Shown here: piece by piece, positions 46,821 through 55,685 of the stretch
How positions within the stretch are numbered: the first letter of the stretch is position 1
Layout: each line of letters starts with the position of its first letter
Assembly (NCBI RefSeq): GCF_020177265.1
Contig: NZ_JAIVMC010000001.1
Coordinates: 620,001 to 684,000, forward strand
Source of the DNA: Pseudooceanicola marinus
Lineage (GTDB): Bacteria; Pseudomonadota; Alphaproteobacteria; Rhodobacterales; Rhodobacteraceae
Reading direction: 5' to 3'
DNA: 64,000 nt
Position numbers and translations under genes: made by a program
The notes under the pieces: generated by a model
The model's database searches: none
Told to the model about the DNA's origin: nothing
The model's input: only the letters and a program-made list of their open reading frames with translations

Positions 46821-47822
46821 ATGGTAACCACAGTCGCCATCAACGGTTTCGGACGCATCGGCCGCAACGTCCTGCGTGCCATCGCCGAAAGCGGTCGCAC
46901 CGACGTCGAAGTCGTCGCCATCAACGATCTCGGCCCCGTCGAGACCAACGCCCACCTCTTCCGCTTCGACAGCGTGCATGGCCGCTACAACGGCGAGGTG
47001 ATCACGGGCGAGGACTGGATGGACGTGGGCATGGGCCGGATGAAGGTCACCGCGATCCGCAACCCAGAGGAACTGCCCTGGTCCGGCGTGGACATCGCGC
47101 TGGAATGCACCGGCATCTTCACCAAGCGGGAAACCGCGGCGCGCCACCTCGAAAACGGCTCCTCGCGCGTGCTGGTCTCCGCGCCCTGCGCGGAGGCGGA
47201 CGTGACCGCCGTCTACGGTGTGAACCATGATGCGATCACCGACGAGCACAAGGTGATCTCCAACGCGTCCTGCACCACCAACTGCCTGTCCCCGGTGGCC
47301 AAGGTCCTCAACGATGCCATCGGCATCGAGAAGGGCTTCATGACCACGATCCACAGCTATACCGGCGACCAGCCGACGCTGGACACGCTGCACAAGGACC
47401 TCTACCGCGCCCGCGCCGCCGCGATGTCTATGATCCCGACCTCGACCGGCGCCGCCAAGGCCGTGGGTCTGGTGCTGCCGGAACTGAAGGGCAAGCTGGA
47501 TGGCGTGGCGATCCGCGTGCCCACCCCCAACGTCTCCTGCGTCGACCTGACCTTCACGGCGAAGCGCGCGACGACGGTGGAAGAGATCAACGCCGCCATC
47601 ACCGCCGCCGCCGATGGCCCGATGAAGGGCGTGCTGGGTTACACCTCGGCGCCCAATGTCTCGATCGACTTCAACCATGACAGCCACAGCTCCACCATGG
47701 CGCTGGACCAGACCAAGGTCATGGACGGCACCATGGTCCGGATCCTGACCTGGTATGACAACGAATGGGGCTTCTCCAGCCGCATGGCCGACATGGCGGC
47801 CACCATCGGCAAGACCCTCTGA
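46821..47822 (+). CDS. gap: Glyceraldehyde-3-phosphate dehydrogenase, second copy
   Basis: The 333-residue type I GAPDH is paralogous to the preceding gene but keeps Asp36 in 'AINDLG', the residue that binds the adenosine ribose of NAD and excludes NADP. The S-loop pair is Thr189-Leu190. Catalytic Cys151 is in 'SNASCTTNC'. It looks like the ordinary NAD-dependent alphaproteobacterial enzyme of glycolysis. It has its own operator and terminators on both sides. Confidence 0.95.
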   Translation: MVTTVAINGFGRIGRNVLRAIAESGRTDVEVVAINDLGPVETNAHLFRFDSVHGRYNGEVITGEDWMDVGMGRMKVTAIRNPEELPWSGVDIALECTGIFTKRETAARHLENGSSRVLVSAPCAEADVTAVYGVNHDAITDEHKVISNASCTTNCLSPVAKVLNDAIGIEKGFMTTIHSYTGDQPTLDTLHKDLYRARAAAMSMIPTSTGAAKAVGLVLPELKGKLDGVAIRVPTPNVSCVDLTFTAKRATTVEEINAAITAAADGPMKGVLGYTSAPNVSIDFNHDSHSSTMALDQTKVMDGTMVRILTWYDNEWGFSSRMADMAATIGKTL

Positions 47823-47848
47823 GGCACGCCCCAGGATAGCAGACCGGC

Positions 47849-47880
47849 AAAGGGCCGCGCGGATCTCCGCGCGGCCCTTT
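47849..47880 (+). terminator. Terminator after gap2
   Basis: A perfect 15-bp stem (AAAGGGCCGCGCGGA / TCCGCGCGGCCCTTT) with a two-base loop lies 27 bases beyond the gap2 stop. Confidence 0.85.
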
Positions 47881-48014
47881 CCGCATCCACCGGCGACAAA
47901 ACGCCACCTGACGCGCCCGGGCATCACAGTGGACCGCAGGCGCCCCGCAAACCCTTGAAACGCAGGGCATCCTCGGGCATAGGAAACCGAAGTCGTCGCA
48001 GCGGAGGAGCCAGC

Positions 48015-48158
48015 GTGACCAACCGCATCGCGATTATCATTGGCGTTATCATCGTGACGCTCCTGGTGCTGGACAACGGTGTCGGAGAGGGGAACAATAC
48101 CTTGTTCCTGATGCGCAAGCTCGCAGATTTCGTAGAGTGGCTAGCCTTCTGGCGCTGA
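48015..48158 (+). CDS. Small membrane protein, 47 residues
   Basis: The start is a GTG at 48015 with GGAGGAG seven bases upstream. The product has one hydrophobic helix (residues 4-20, 'RIAIIIGVIIVTLLVL'), a short polar turn 'DNGVGEGNN' and an amphipathic C-terminus rich in aromatic residues ('FVEWLAFWR'). The strong ribosome site and protein-like composition argue that it is real. I do not recognise a function. An alternative ATG at 47955 would add a basic, unconserved leader. Confidence 0.7.
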   Translation: MTNRIAIIIGVIIVTLLVLDNGVGEGNNTLFLMRKLADFVEWLAFWR

Positions 48159-48210
48159 GGCGTCGCATTCGGCGGGGATGGGTGGCCCTGCCGCAACCTG
48201 GGTCTGAGAA

Positions 48211-49194
48211 ATGTACGTTTTTCTGGGGCTTCTGAGCCTTCTTATCCTTTGCGGTCTGGGCCTGGCCCTGAACACCCTCCTGTGGAAGCGTCGCGCCGAG
48301 CAGACCGTGCCGCCGCGCGGGGCCTTCACCCGTATTTCCACCGGCCGCCTGCATTACCTCGACGTCGGCGCCGGCCCCGAGATCCTTCTGATCCACGGCC
48401 TCGGCGGCCAGATGGGCAATTTCGATTGCGGGCTGATCGACGACCTGGCGCGCGACCACCGGGTCATCGCCATCGACCGCCCCGGCATGGGCTATTCCGA
48501 CCGGCCGATGACGCACCCCTGCGCCCTGGCGGACCACGCCGAACTGATGTTCGAGATCATGGACAAGCTGGAGATCCACAACCCGCTGGTCGTCGGGCAT
48601 TCCCTGGGCGGCGCGATCGCCCTGGCGATGGCGGTGCAGGACGCCGAGCGCCTGCGCGGTCTGGCTCTTCTGGCGCCGCTGACTCTGCGCGCTGGCACCC
48701 CCGCCGAGGTCTTCGACGGGCTGCGGATCCGCTCGGACTTCCTGCGCTGGCTGACCGCCTGGACCGTCGCTACCCCGGCATCGCTGCGCCAGGCGGACGC
48801 CGTGATCGACCAGGTTTACGGCCCCGAGGAGATGCCGCCGAACGCCCCCACCCAGGGGGGCGCCATGCTGACCCTGCGCCCCAGCCATTTCTACAACACC
48901 AGCCGCGACTACATGCAGTCCGGCGATGGCCTGGACGAAATGTCGCGCAAGTATGCCGGGCTGACCGTGCCCGTGCGCCTGCTCTACGGCACCGAGGATC
49001 GCATCCTCGATCCGCAGATCCACGGTGCCAAACTGGTCGGGCGTCACCCGCAGATGGGTCTGAAACTGGTGCCGGGGGGGCATATGCTGCCGCTGACCCA
49101 GCCGAAGGTCTGCGCGGAGTTTATCCGCGACGCCTCCGACAAGATGCGCGGCAGCCTGACGATCAGAAGAGCTTCGCCCGAAGTCTATCGTTGA
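48211..49194 (+). CDS. Alpha/beta-fold hydrolase with N-terminal membrane anchor
   Basis: The 327-residue protein starts with a hydrophobic helix (residues 2-23) and continues as an alpha/beta hydrolase: oxyanion motif 'LIHGLGGQMGNF', 'RVIAIDRPGMGYSDRP', nucleophile elbow 'VVGHSLGGAIAL', acid in 'LYGTEDRILDP' and base His in 'VPGGHMLPLTQP'. The substrate is unknown; esterase or epoxide/haloalkane type folds fit equally. Its 3' end overlaps the convergent coaD by 32 bases. Confidence 0.88.
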   Translation: MYVFLGLLSLLILCGLGLALNTLLWKRRAEQTVPPRGAFTRISTGRLHYLDVGAGPEILLIHGLGGQMGNFDCGLIDDLARDHRVIAIDRPGMGYSDRPMTHPCALADHAELMFEIMDKLEIHNPLVVGHSLGGAIALAMAVQDAERLRGLALLAPLTLRAGTPAEVFDGLRIRSDFLRWLTAWTVATPASLRQADAVIDQVYGPEEMPPNAPTQGGAMLTLRPSHFYNTSRDYMQSGDGLDEMSRKYAGLTVPVRLLYGTEDRILDPQIHGAKLVGRHPQMGLKLVPGGHMLPLTQPKVCAEFIRDASDKMRGSLTIRRASPEVYR

Positions 49195-49654
49195 CGTTGG
49201 GGGTGACAAATTTCGACACGTCCCCTTCCAGCCGGCAGATCTCCTTCACCAGCTTGGACGCGATCGCCTGATGGCCTGCGTCGGCCATCAGGAAGACCGT
49301 CTCGACCGAGGCGTCCAGCGCCCGGTTCATGCCGACCATCTGGTATTCGTATTCGAAATCGGTGACGGCGCGCAGGCCGCGGATGATCAGCGAGGCGCCG
49401 ACGTCATGGGCGCAGTGGATCAGCAGGTTCTCGAAGGGATGTACCACGATCTCGGTGCCGCTTTCGCGGGCCAGCGGGCCGATCTCGGCCTCGATCATCT
49501 CCACCCGCTCCTCCAGCGAGAACAGCGGCCCCTTGTCGCGGTTGATCGCCACGCCAATTACCAGCCGGTCGACCAGCAGCGTCGCCCGCCGGATGATGTC
49601 GATATGGCCCAGCGTGACGGGGTCGAACGTCCCAGGGTAAAGACCGATACGCAT
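49163..49654 (-). CDS. coaD: Phosphopantetheine adenylyltransferase
   Basis: CoaD transfers AMP from ATP to 4'-phosphopantetheine in coenzyme A synthesis. The 163-residue protein starts 'MRIGLYPGTFDPVTLGHIDIIRRA' with the nucleotidyltransferase motif TxGH, and has 'IIRGLRAVTDFEYEYQM' and the ISSx2-like C-terminal 'IASKLVKEICRLEGDVS'. The ATG at 49654 has GGAGGAG upstream; a longer start at 49714 adds an unconserved Cys/Arg-rich leader. Confidence 0.95.
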   Translation of the reverse strand: MRIGLYPGTFDPVTLGHIDIIRRATLLVDRLVIGVAINRDKGPLFSLEERVEMIEAEIGPLARESGTEIVVHPFENLLIHCAHDVGASLIIRGLRAVTDFEYEYQMVGMNRALDASVETVFLMADAGHQAIASKLVKEICRLEGDVSKFVTPNVNDRLRAKLF

Positions 49655-49795
49655 GTGGCTGCTCCTCCGCTTGCACTTGCAGCGCACGCAACAATATTGC
49701 GTCCGGGAATGCAAGCGGGAAGCAAGTGATTTCTGGCCCGAACGCCGGTCCGCGCCGATGCTGCACGCGCAAACATCGGCAACGGTGCCCGGCCG

Positions 49796-50230
49796 TCAGT
49801 GACCCATGATCATGCCTTCCAGCGCATCCTTCTCGGCCGCCAGCTGCGACAGCCGCGCCTTCACGACATCCCCGATGGTGACGATGCCGACCAGCATGCC
49901 GTCCTGCACCACGGGCATGTGGCGGAACCGGCCCTCGGTCATCTTGGTCAGCACCTCGTCCGAGTTCATCTCCAGCGAGCAGCAAATGGGATGCTTGGTC
50001 ATCAGGTCCGCCGCCGTCAGTTCCATCAGGCCTTCGCCCCGGCTGGCCAGCGCCCGCACGATGTCGCGCTCCGACAGGATCCCCTCGGCGGCCTCTCCGT
50101 CGCTGCTGACCACCACGCCACCGATCCGCTTCTCCCGCAGGATCTGTGTCACTTCGCTGATCGTCACCTCCGGCTTCACAGTGAAAACGCCTTCGGTGTC
50201 CTTGGCCTTGAGAATCTGCTGAACCAGCAT
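49796..50230 (-). CDS. CBS domain protein
   Basis: The 144-residue protein is a pair of CBS domains: 'FTVKPEVTISEVTQILREKRIGGVVV' to about residue 60 and 'LMTKHPICCSLEMNSDEVLTKMTEGRFRHMPVVQDGMLVGIVTIGDVV' to about residue 130. Tandem CBS pairs bind adenosine nucleotides and act as energy sensors. There is no attached catalytic domain, so it must regulate another protein. AGGAGACCCG precedes the ATG at 50230. Confidence 0.88.
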   Translation of the reverse strand: MLVQQILKAKDTEGVFTVKPEVTISEVTQILREKRIGGVVVSSDGEAAEGILSERDIVRALASRGEGLMELTAADLMTKHPICCSLEMNSDEVLTKMTEGRFRHMPVVQDGMLVGIVTIGDVVKARLSQLAAEKDALEGMIMGH

Positions 50231-50295
50231 CGGGTCTCCTCCCTGGGTTGAACCTGTCTCCTCACCCTCAAGCGTCCCCCGGTTGCCCCAACCTG

Positions 50296-51189
50296 TCAAG
50301 AGAGCCCTTCCTTGCGGTTAATCTCGGCCCGCAGCCGCTCGGACAGCAGTGCGGCGAAGCGGTTGAGCCGTTCCAGGCGCGCATCGTCCTGGTGCCGCAC
50401 CAGGTAGAAGCTGCGTGTCAGGCGGGTCAGATCGGGCAGGATGCGGCAGAGGTCCGGGTGGTGCGGAAGAGAGAAGTCGTGCAGCACGCCCAGGCCCGCT
50501 CCGCCCGCGACCCAGTGGTACTGCACCGAGACGGAGTTCGAGGCCAGTTTCACCCGGTCCACCCCGATCTCTTCGAGGTAGTCCAACTCCTTGTCGAAGA
50601 TCATGTCGGGGATGTAGCCGACCATGCGGTGACCGCGCAGATCATCCAGGCTGCGGATCGGCGGATGCCGGTCGAGATAGCCGCGTGTCGCCGCCAGCGT
50701 CAGGTGATAATCCGACACCTTCTGCACCAGCAGCCGCCCGGCGGTCGGCGCGCTGACGGTTACCGCCATGTCGGCCTCGCGGCGGGAGAGGTTGAACAGC
50801 CGTGGCAGGGCGACGATCTGGATTTCCAGGTCCGGGTTATCGTCGAGGATGCGCGCACAGACATCGGGCAGCAGGAAGTTCGCCACCCCGTCGGGCGCGC
50901 CGATGCGGATCTGCCCCGACAGGCCCTGCGCCCCCTGCCCGGCCACCTCCGCCTGCCCGGCCAGCAGCGCGGCCTCGGCCTGCACCGCATGGGCCATTAG
51001 GCGCGCGCCCGCCTCGGTCAGCGCATAGCCCTGGGGTGATTTCGCAAAGAGCGCGGCGCCGGTTTCCTCCTCCAGCCGGGCGATGCGGCGACTGACCGTT
51101 GCCGGGTCGATGCGCAGCCCGCGCGCCGCCGCCGACAGGCTTTCGCGGCGGGCCACGGCCAGGAACACCCGCAGATCATCCCAGTTCAT
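50296..51189 (-). CDS. LysR family regulator of the valine-degradation cluster
   Basis: The 297-residue protein has the N-terminal HTH 'LRVFLAVARRESLSAAARGLRIDPATVSRRIARLEEETGAALF' and a LysR effector domain. It is divergent from mmsA with a 109-bp shared region that carries two related repeats, so it probably controls the valine genes. The ATG at 51189 ('MNWDDLRVFL') fits the family; the upstream ATG at 51264 would extend into the shared promoter. Confidence 0.88.
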   Translation of the reverse strand: MNWDDLRVFLAVARRESLSAAARGLRIDPATVSRRIARLEEETGAALFAKSPQGYALTEAGARLMAHAVQAEAALLAGQAEVAGQGAQGLSGQIRIGAPDGVANFLLPDVCARILDDNPDLEIQIVALPRLFNLSRREADMAVTVSAPTAGRLLVQKVSDYHLTLAATRGYLDRHPPIRSLDDLRGHRMVGYIPDMIFDKELDYLEEIGVDRVKLASNSVSVQYHWVAGGAGLGVLHDFSLPHHPDLCRILPDLTRLTRSFYLVRHQDDARLERLNRFAALLSERLRAEINRKEGLS

Positions 51190-51210
51190 CGCCACCCACC
51201 TTTCATACCT

Positions 51211-51266
51211 GCATTTCTGCAAAACCTCTTTGCCGATTTTCCTCTTCAACCGGCATTTGCGCAAGG
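51211..51266. promoter_or_regulatory. Paired operator-like repeats between LysR gene and mmsA
   Basis: GCATTTCTGCAAAA (51211-51224) and GCATTTGCGCAAGG (51253-51266) are direct repeats whose starts are 42 bp apart, four turns of the helix. Each contains the partial dyad GCATTT..GCAA. Such spacing suits a LysR tetramer binding at the divergent promoters. Confidence 0.5.
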
Positions 51267-51298
51267 GTAACCTGGCCGCAAATTCTCAGGAGGATCCT

Positions 51299-52798
51299 AT
51301 GCAGGAACTGACCCATTTCATCGACGGCGCCCATGTGAAGGGCACCTCGGGCCGCTTCACCAACGTCATGAACCCCGCGACCGGCGAAGTGATCGCCAAG
51401 GTGCCGCTGGCCACCGTGGAAGAGCTGAACCACGCCGTGGAACGCGCCGCCGAGGCGCAGGTCAAATGGGGCGCCACCAACCCGCAGCGCCGCGCCCGGG
51501 TGATGATGAAGTTCGGCGCCCTGATCAACGAGCACATGGACGAGCTGGCCGAGCTTGTCTCGAAAGAGCACGGCAAGACCCTGCCCGATGGCCGGGGCGA
51601 CGTGCAGCGTGGCCTGGAAGTGGTCGAGGTCTGCATGGGCGCGCCGCACATGCTGAAGGGCGAATACATGAACGACGGCGGGCCGGGCATCGACCTCTAT
51701 TCGATGCGTCAGCCGCTTGGCGTCGTGGCTGGCATCACGCCGTTCAACTTCCCCGCCATGATCCCGCTGTGGAAGATGGCGCCCGCCCTGGCCGCCGGCA
51801 ACGCGATGATCCTGAAGCCCTCGGAACGCTGCCCCTCCACCTCGCTGCGCCTGGCGGAGCTGATCAAGGAAGCGGGCCTGCCCGACGGCGTGCTGCAGGT
51901 CGTCAACGGTGACAAGGAAGTGGTCGACGCGATCCTGGACAACGAGACGGTGCAGGCCGTCGGCTTCGTCGGGTCGACCCCGATCGCCCAGTACATCTAC
52001 GGCCGGGCCGCCACCAACGGCAAGCGCGCCCAGTGCTTCGGCGGCGCCAAGAACCACATGATCATCATGCCCGACGCGGACATGGACAAGGCCGCCGACG
52101 CGCTGGTCGGTGCGGGCTTCGGCGCGGCCGGCGAACGTTGCATGGCGATCTCCGTCGCCGTGCCCGTGGGCGAGAAGACCGCCGACACCCTGATCGAGAA
52201 GCTGATCCCGCGGATCGAAAAACTGAAGGTTGGCCCCTACACCTCCGAGGATGAGGTGGACTACGGCCCCGTCATCACCGCCGCCGCGAAGGAGAGGATC
52301 GAGGGGCTGATCTCCTCCGGCGTGGACCAGGGCGCGACCCTGGTGAAGGACGGCCGCGGCTTCTCCCTTCAGGGCTACGAAGACGGCTTCTACGTGGGCC
52401 CGACGCTGTTCGACAACGTCACCGCCGACATGGACATCTACAAGGAAGAGGTCTTCGGCCCCGTCCTGAGCCAGGTGCGCGCCGAGACCTACGAGGAGGC
52501 GCTGAAGCTGACGATGGACAACCAGTACGGCAACGGCACCTCGATCTTCACTGCCGATGGCGACACCGCACGCGACTTCGCCAACCGGGTGAACGTGGGC
52601 ATGGTCGGCATCAACTTCCCGATCCCGGTTCCGCTGTCCTACTTCACCTTCGGCGGCTGGAAGAAGTCGGCCTTCGGCGACCTGAACCAGTACGGCCCCG
52701 ACGCCTTCCGCTTCTACACGAAGACCAAGACCGTCACGGCGCGCTGGTTCTCGGGCATCAAGGAAGGTGGCGAGTTCAACTTCAAGGCAATGGACTGA
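51299..52798 (+). CDS. mmsA: Methylmalonate-semialdehyde dehydrogenase (CoA-acylating)
   Basis: MmsA oxidises methylmalonate semialdehyde to propionyl-CoA in valine breakdown. The 499-residue aldehyde dehydrogenase has the nucleotide site 'FVGSTPIAQYIYGRA', the catalytic Cys281 in 'GAAGERCMAISVA' and the MmsA-specific 'ITPFNFPAMIPLWKMAPALAAGN'. The ATG at 51299 has TCAGGAGGATCCT. A hairpin follows the stop. It is the first gene of the operon whose later genes supply its substrate. Confidence 0.95.
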   Translation: MQELTHFIDGAHVKGTSGRFTNVMNPATGEVIAKVPLATVEELNHAVERAAEAQVKWGATNPQRRARVMMKFGALINEHMDELAELVSKEHGKTLPDGRGDVQRGLEVVEVCMGAPHMLKGEYMNDGGPGIDLYSMRQPLGVVAGITPFNFPAMIPLWKMAPALAAGNAMILKPSERCPSTSLRLAELIKEAGLPDGVLQVVNGDKEVVDAILDNETVQAVGFVGSTPIAQYIYGRAATNGKRAQCFGGAKNHMIIMPDADMDKAADALVGAGFGAAGERCMAISVAVPVGEKTADTLIEKLIPRIEKLKVGPYTSEDEVDYGPVITAAAKERIEGLISSGVDQGATLVKDGRGFSLQGYEDGFYVGPTLFDNVTADMDIYKEEVFGPVLSQVRAETYEEALKLTMDNQYGNGTSIFTADGDTARDFANRVNVGMVGINFPIPVPLSYFTFGGWKKSAFGDLNQYGPDAFRFYTKTKTVTARWFSGIKEGGEFNFKAMD

Positions 52799-52803
52799 TC
52801 CAA

Positions 52804-52827
52804 GGGGGCGGCTTTCGGGCCGCCCCA
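52804..52827 (+). terminator. Hairpin after mmsA
   Basis: An 8-bp GC stem (GGGGCGGC / GCCGCCCC) with a short loop is followed by ATTTGG. The weak U tract suggests partial termination, separating mmsA levels from the downstream genes. Confidence 0.55.
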
Positions 52828-53001
52828 TTTGGTTTGCCGGCCCGGACCCGGCCGGACACAGGGAGGAGGACCAGCACAAATCGCCACCAAGGTTGGCAAG
52901 TCGGCCGAAATCGACGCCATGCGACCATGCGGCATCGTAGACGGGCACGGCCGCGATGATACAGACTTCGGGCACGCTGACTTGTACTTGAGGTAGCCTG
53001 C

Positions 53002-53424
53002 ATGTCCTGTGACTACACGATCCTGACGTCCTTCGGACTGGCCTATATCCGTCTGGCCGGCATCGTCCGCCCCGGTGACAGCCTGCGATCCCTCACCCGG
53101 TTCGCGCGCGATCCCGAGGCCACGCCGGACCTGAACCAGCTGATCGACATGCGCGACGTGACGGGGATGAAACTGGACGTGCTGGACCTTCTGCGGATGC
53201 ATGCCCGCAAGGCAGAGATCTTCGCGCCGTCTGAACATGACCGGCTGTTCGTGCATCTCGCGGATACCCCGATCGCCCGAAAGGTGGCAGGCTATGTGGT
53301 GAAGAGCTGGGACAAGGTGCCCGGCATCACCCACAGGATCGTCCCGGATGAAGAGCAGGCGCTGGACATCCTGGGATTGAGACAGAGAACGATTGAGGCC
53401 CTGATCCAGCAGCAACGCGCCTGA
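53002..53424 (+). CDS. Uncharacterised 140-residue protein in the valine cluster
   Basis: I recognise no named family with confidence. The protein is soluble, with alternating strands and helices ('YTILTSFGLAYIRLAGIVRPGDSL', 'LNQLIDMRDVTGMKLDVLDLLRMHARKAEIF'), a layout reminiscent of SpoIIAA/STAS-like folds. No signal peptide or metal motif is seen. It sits between mmsA and the acyl-CoA dehydrogenase, but the gaps (203 and 55 bp) leave its membership of the operon open. Confidence 0.65.
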   Translation: MSCDYTILTSFGLAYIRLAGIVRPGDSLRSLTRFARDPEATPDLNQLIDMRDVTGMKLDVLDLLRMHARKAEIFAPSEHDRLFVHLADTPIARKVAGYVVKSWDKVPGITHRIVPDEEQALDILGLRQRTIEALIQQQRA

Positions 53425-53479
53425 GGAGAGGCGCGGCGCCAACCGCGGACAGGGCTGGAACTAAGGGGGAGGAGAACCC

Positions 53480-54619
53480 ATGGATTTCGCGCTCAGCGAG
53501 GAACAACAGGCCATTTTCGACATGGCCCGCAGTTTTGGCCAGGATCGCATCGCGCCCAATGCGCTGGCCTGGGAAGAGGCCGGGGACATCCCGAAGGACC
53601 TCTGGCCCGAGGTGGGCGAGCTGGGCTTCGGCGGGCTTTACGTCAGTGAGGAGAGCGGCGGCGCGGGGCTGACCCGGCTGGACGCCACGCTGGTCTTCGA
53701 GGCGCTGTCGATGGCCTGCCCGTCCGTCGCGGCCTTCCTGTCGATTCACAACATGTGCGCCAAGATGCTGGACGCCTTCGGCAGTGACGCCCTGAAGGCC
53801 GAACTGCTGCCCGACGTCCTGTCGATGCAGCGCGTCCTGTCCTACTGCCTGACCGAACCCGGCAGCGGATCTGACGCCGCCGCGCTGAAAACCCGGGCCG
53901 CGGCGACCGAGGGGGGCTATGCCCTGACCGGCACCAAGGCCTTCATCTCCGGCGGGGGCTATTCCGATGGCTACATGGTGATGGCCCGCACCGGCGGCGA
54001 TGGCCCCAAGGGCATCTCCACCCTCTACGTGCCCGACGGCACCCCCGGCCTCAGCTTCGGCGGGCTGGAACGCAAGATGGGCTGGAAGAGCCAGCCGACC
54101 CGGCAGGTGCAATTCGACGGCTGCGAGGTGCCCGCCAGCAACCTGCTGGGCGAAGAGGGTCGCGGCTTCGCCTACGCGATGATGGGCCTCGACGGCGGAC
54201 GCCTGAACATCGCGTCGTGCTCCCTGGGTGCCGCCCAGGCCGCGCTGGACGCCACCATCGCCTACATGGGCGAACGCCGGGCCTTCGGCAAATCCCTGTC
54301 CGAGTTCCAGGCCCTGCAGTTCCGCCTGGCCGACCTGGAGATCGAGTTGCAGGCCGCCCGCGTCTTCCTGCGCCAGGCCGCCTGGAAACTGGACCAGGGC
54401 GCGCCGGATGCGACCAAGCATTGCGCGATGGCCAAGAAATTCGTCACCGAGGCCGGATCGAAGATCGTCAATCAGTGCCTGCAACTTCACGGCGGCTACG
54501 GTTACCTTGCCGATTACGGAATCGAGAAACTGGTGCGGGATCTGCGCGTGCACGAGATCCTCGAAGGCACGAACGAGATCATGCGCCTCATCACGGCAAG
54601 GAGCCTTCTGTCCACATGA
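53480..54619 (+). CDS. Acyl-CoA dehydrogenase, isobutyryl-CoA type
   Basis: The 379-residue flavoprotein matches the acyl-CoA dehydrogenase family: 'LSYCLTEPGSGSDAAALKTRA' and 'GGYGYLADYGIEKLVRDLRVHEILEGTNEIMRLI', with the C-terminal FAD/ETF surface. The catalytic Glu lies in the 'EILEGTNEI' segment. Between mmsA and the hydrolase, the likely step is isobutyryl-CoA to methacrylyl-CoA in valine breakdown. GGGGGAGGAGAACCC precedes the ATG, and the stop overlaps the next gene (ATGA). Confidence 0.9.
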   Translation: MDFALSEEQQAIFDMARSFGQDRIAPNALAWEEAGDIPKDLWPEVGELGFGGLYVSEESGGAGLTRLDATLVFEALSMACPSVAAFLSIHNMCAKMLDAFGSDALKAELLPDVLSMQRVLSYCLTEPGSGSDAAALKTRAAATEGGYALTGTKAFISGGGYSDGYMVMARTGGDGPKGISTLYVPDGTPGLSFGGLERKMGWKSQPTRQVQFDGCEVPASNLLGEEGRGFAYAMMGLDGGRLNIASCSLGAAQAALDATIAYMGERRAFGKSLSEFQALQFRLADLEIELQAARVFLRQAAWKLDQGAPDATKHCAMAKKFVTEAGSKIVNQCLQLHGGYGYLADYGIEKLVRDLRVHEILEGTNEIMRLITARSLLST

Positions 54620-55650
54620 ACGATCTTTCCATCCGGCGCGACGGACGCGCCGGGCGCATCACCCTGACGCGGGAAAAGGCGTTGAACGCGCTGTCGCATG
54701 ACATGGCGCTGGAGATCGAAAAGGCGCTGCTGGCCTGGCGGGACGACCCCGAGGTCGCCTTGGTGCTGATCGACGCCGCGGGCGAGAAGGCCTTCTGTGC
54801 CGGTGGCGACATCCGCGAGATGTACGTGACCGGACGCGCCGGCGATTTCGACTATGGTCGCCGCTTCTGGCGCGACGAATACCGGATGAACGCCCTTCTG
54901 GCAGAATATCCCAAGCCCATCGTCAGCTTCCTGCATGGCTTCGTCATGGGCGGCGGCGTGGGCGTCGGCTGTCATGTCGCCACCCGGGTCGTCGGCGAAA
55001 GCGCGCGGATTGCGATGCCCGAATGCGGCATCGGCCTGGTGCCGGACGTGGGCGGATCGCTCCTGCTGGCGCGCGCACCCGGACGGCTTGGCGCCTACCT
55101 TGGCCTGACCGGCGCCCGCATGGGCCCGGGCGACGCGATCCACGCGGGATTTGCCGATCTCTTCCTGGCGGAGGAGGAATGGGAGGCCGCCAAGGCGGAG
55201 CTCTGCGCCAGCGGCAGCGTCGAGGCCCTGGAAGAGGCCGGTCATTACGCCCCCGCCTCCCGCCTGGCGGAGAACCAGGCCTACCTTGATGCGCTCTTCG
55301 CCGGTGACAACCTGCCCGAGATCGTGGAGGAGCTGGCCGCCGAGGACGGGGAGGAACTGGCCGACAAGGCGCTGAAGGCCATTCGCGCGGGCTGTCCCTT
55401 GTCGATGGCCGCCACGCTGGAGATGCTGCGCCGCCTGCATGACGAGGCCGACATCCGCGCCGCGCTGTCGCTGGAATATCGCTTCACCTACCGCTCGATG
55501 AGCGAGGGCGATTTCATCGAGGGCGTCCGCGCCCAGATCATCGACCGCGACCGCAAGCCGAAATGGAGCCACGGCCTCGACATCGCCGAGGAGGAGGTTT
55601 CGACGATGCTGGCCCCGCTGGACGCGGAACTGAGCTTCGACGGGCCCTGA
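54616..55650 (+). CDS. 3-hydroxyisobutyryl-CoA hydrolase
   Basis: This 344-residue crotonase-superfamily protein is of the hydrolase type: 'AFCAGGDIREMYVTGRAGDF', 'GFVMGGGVGVGCHVATRVV' and 'MPECGIGLVPDVGGSLLLARAPG' carry the Glu and Asp used by 3-hydroxyisobutyryl-CoA hydrolases, and the long C-terminal half is typical. It would release 3-hydroxyisobutyrate for MmsB. The ATG at 54616 is fixed by the four-base overlap with the dehydrogenase. Confidence 0.9.
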   Translation: MNDLSIRRDGRAGRITLTREKALNALSHDMALEIEKALLAWRDDPEVALVLIDAAGEKAFCAGGDIREMYVTGRAGDFDYGRRFWRDEYRMNALLAEYPKPIVSFLHGFVMGGGVGVGCHVATRVVGESARIAMPECGIGLVPDVGGSLLLARAPGRLGAYLGLTGARMGPGDAIHAGFADLFLAEEEWEAAKAELCASGSVEALEEAGHYAPASRLAENQAYLDALFAGDNLPEIVEELAAEDGEELADKALKAIRAGCPLSMAATLEMLRRLHDEADIRAALSLEYRFTYRSMSEGDFIEGVRAQIIDRDRKPKWSHGLDIAEEEVSTMLAPLDAELSFDGP

Positions 55651-55685
55651 GCCCGCGAGACAAGGACAAGAGGGAGGAGAACATC

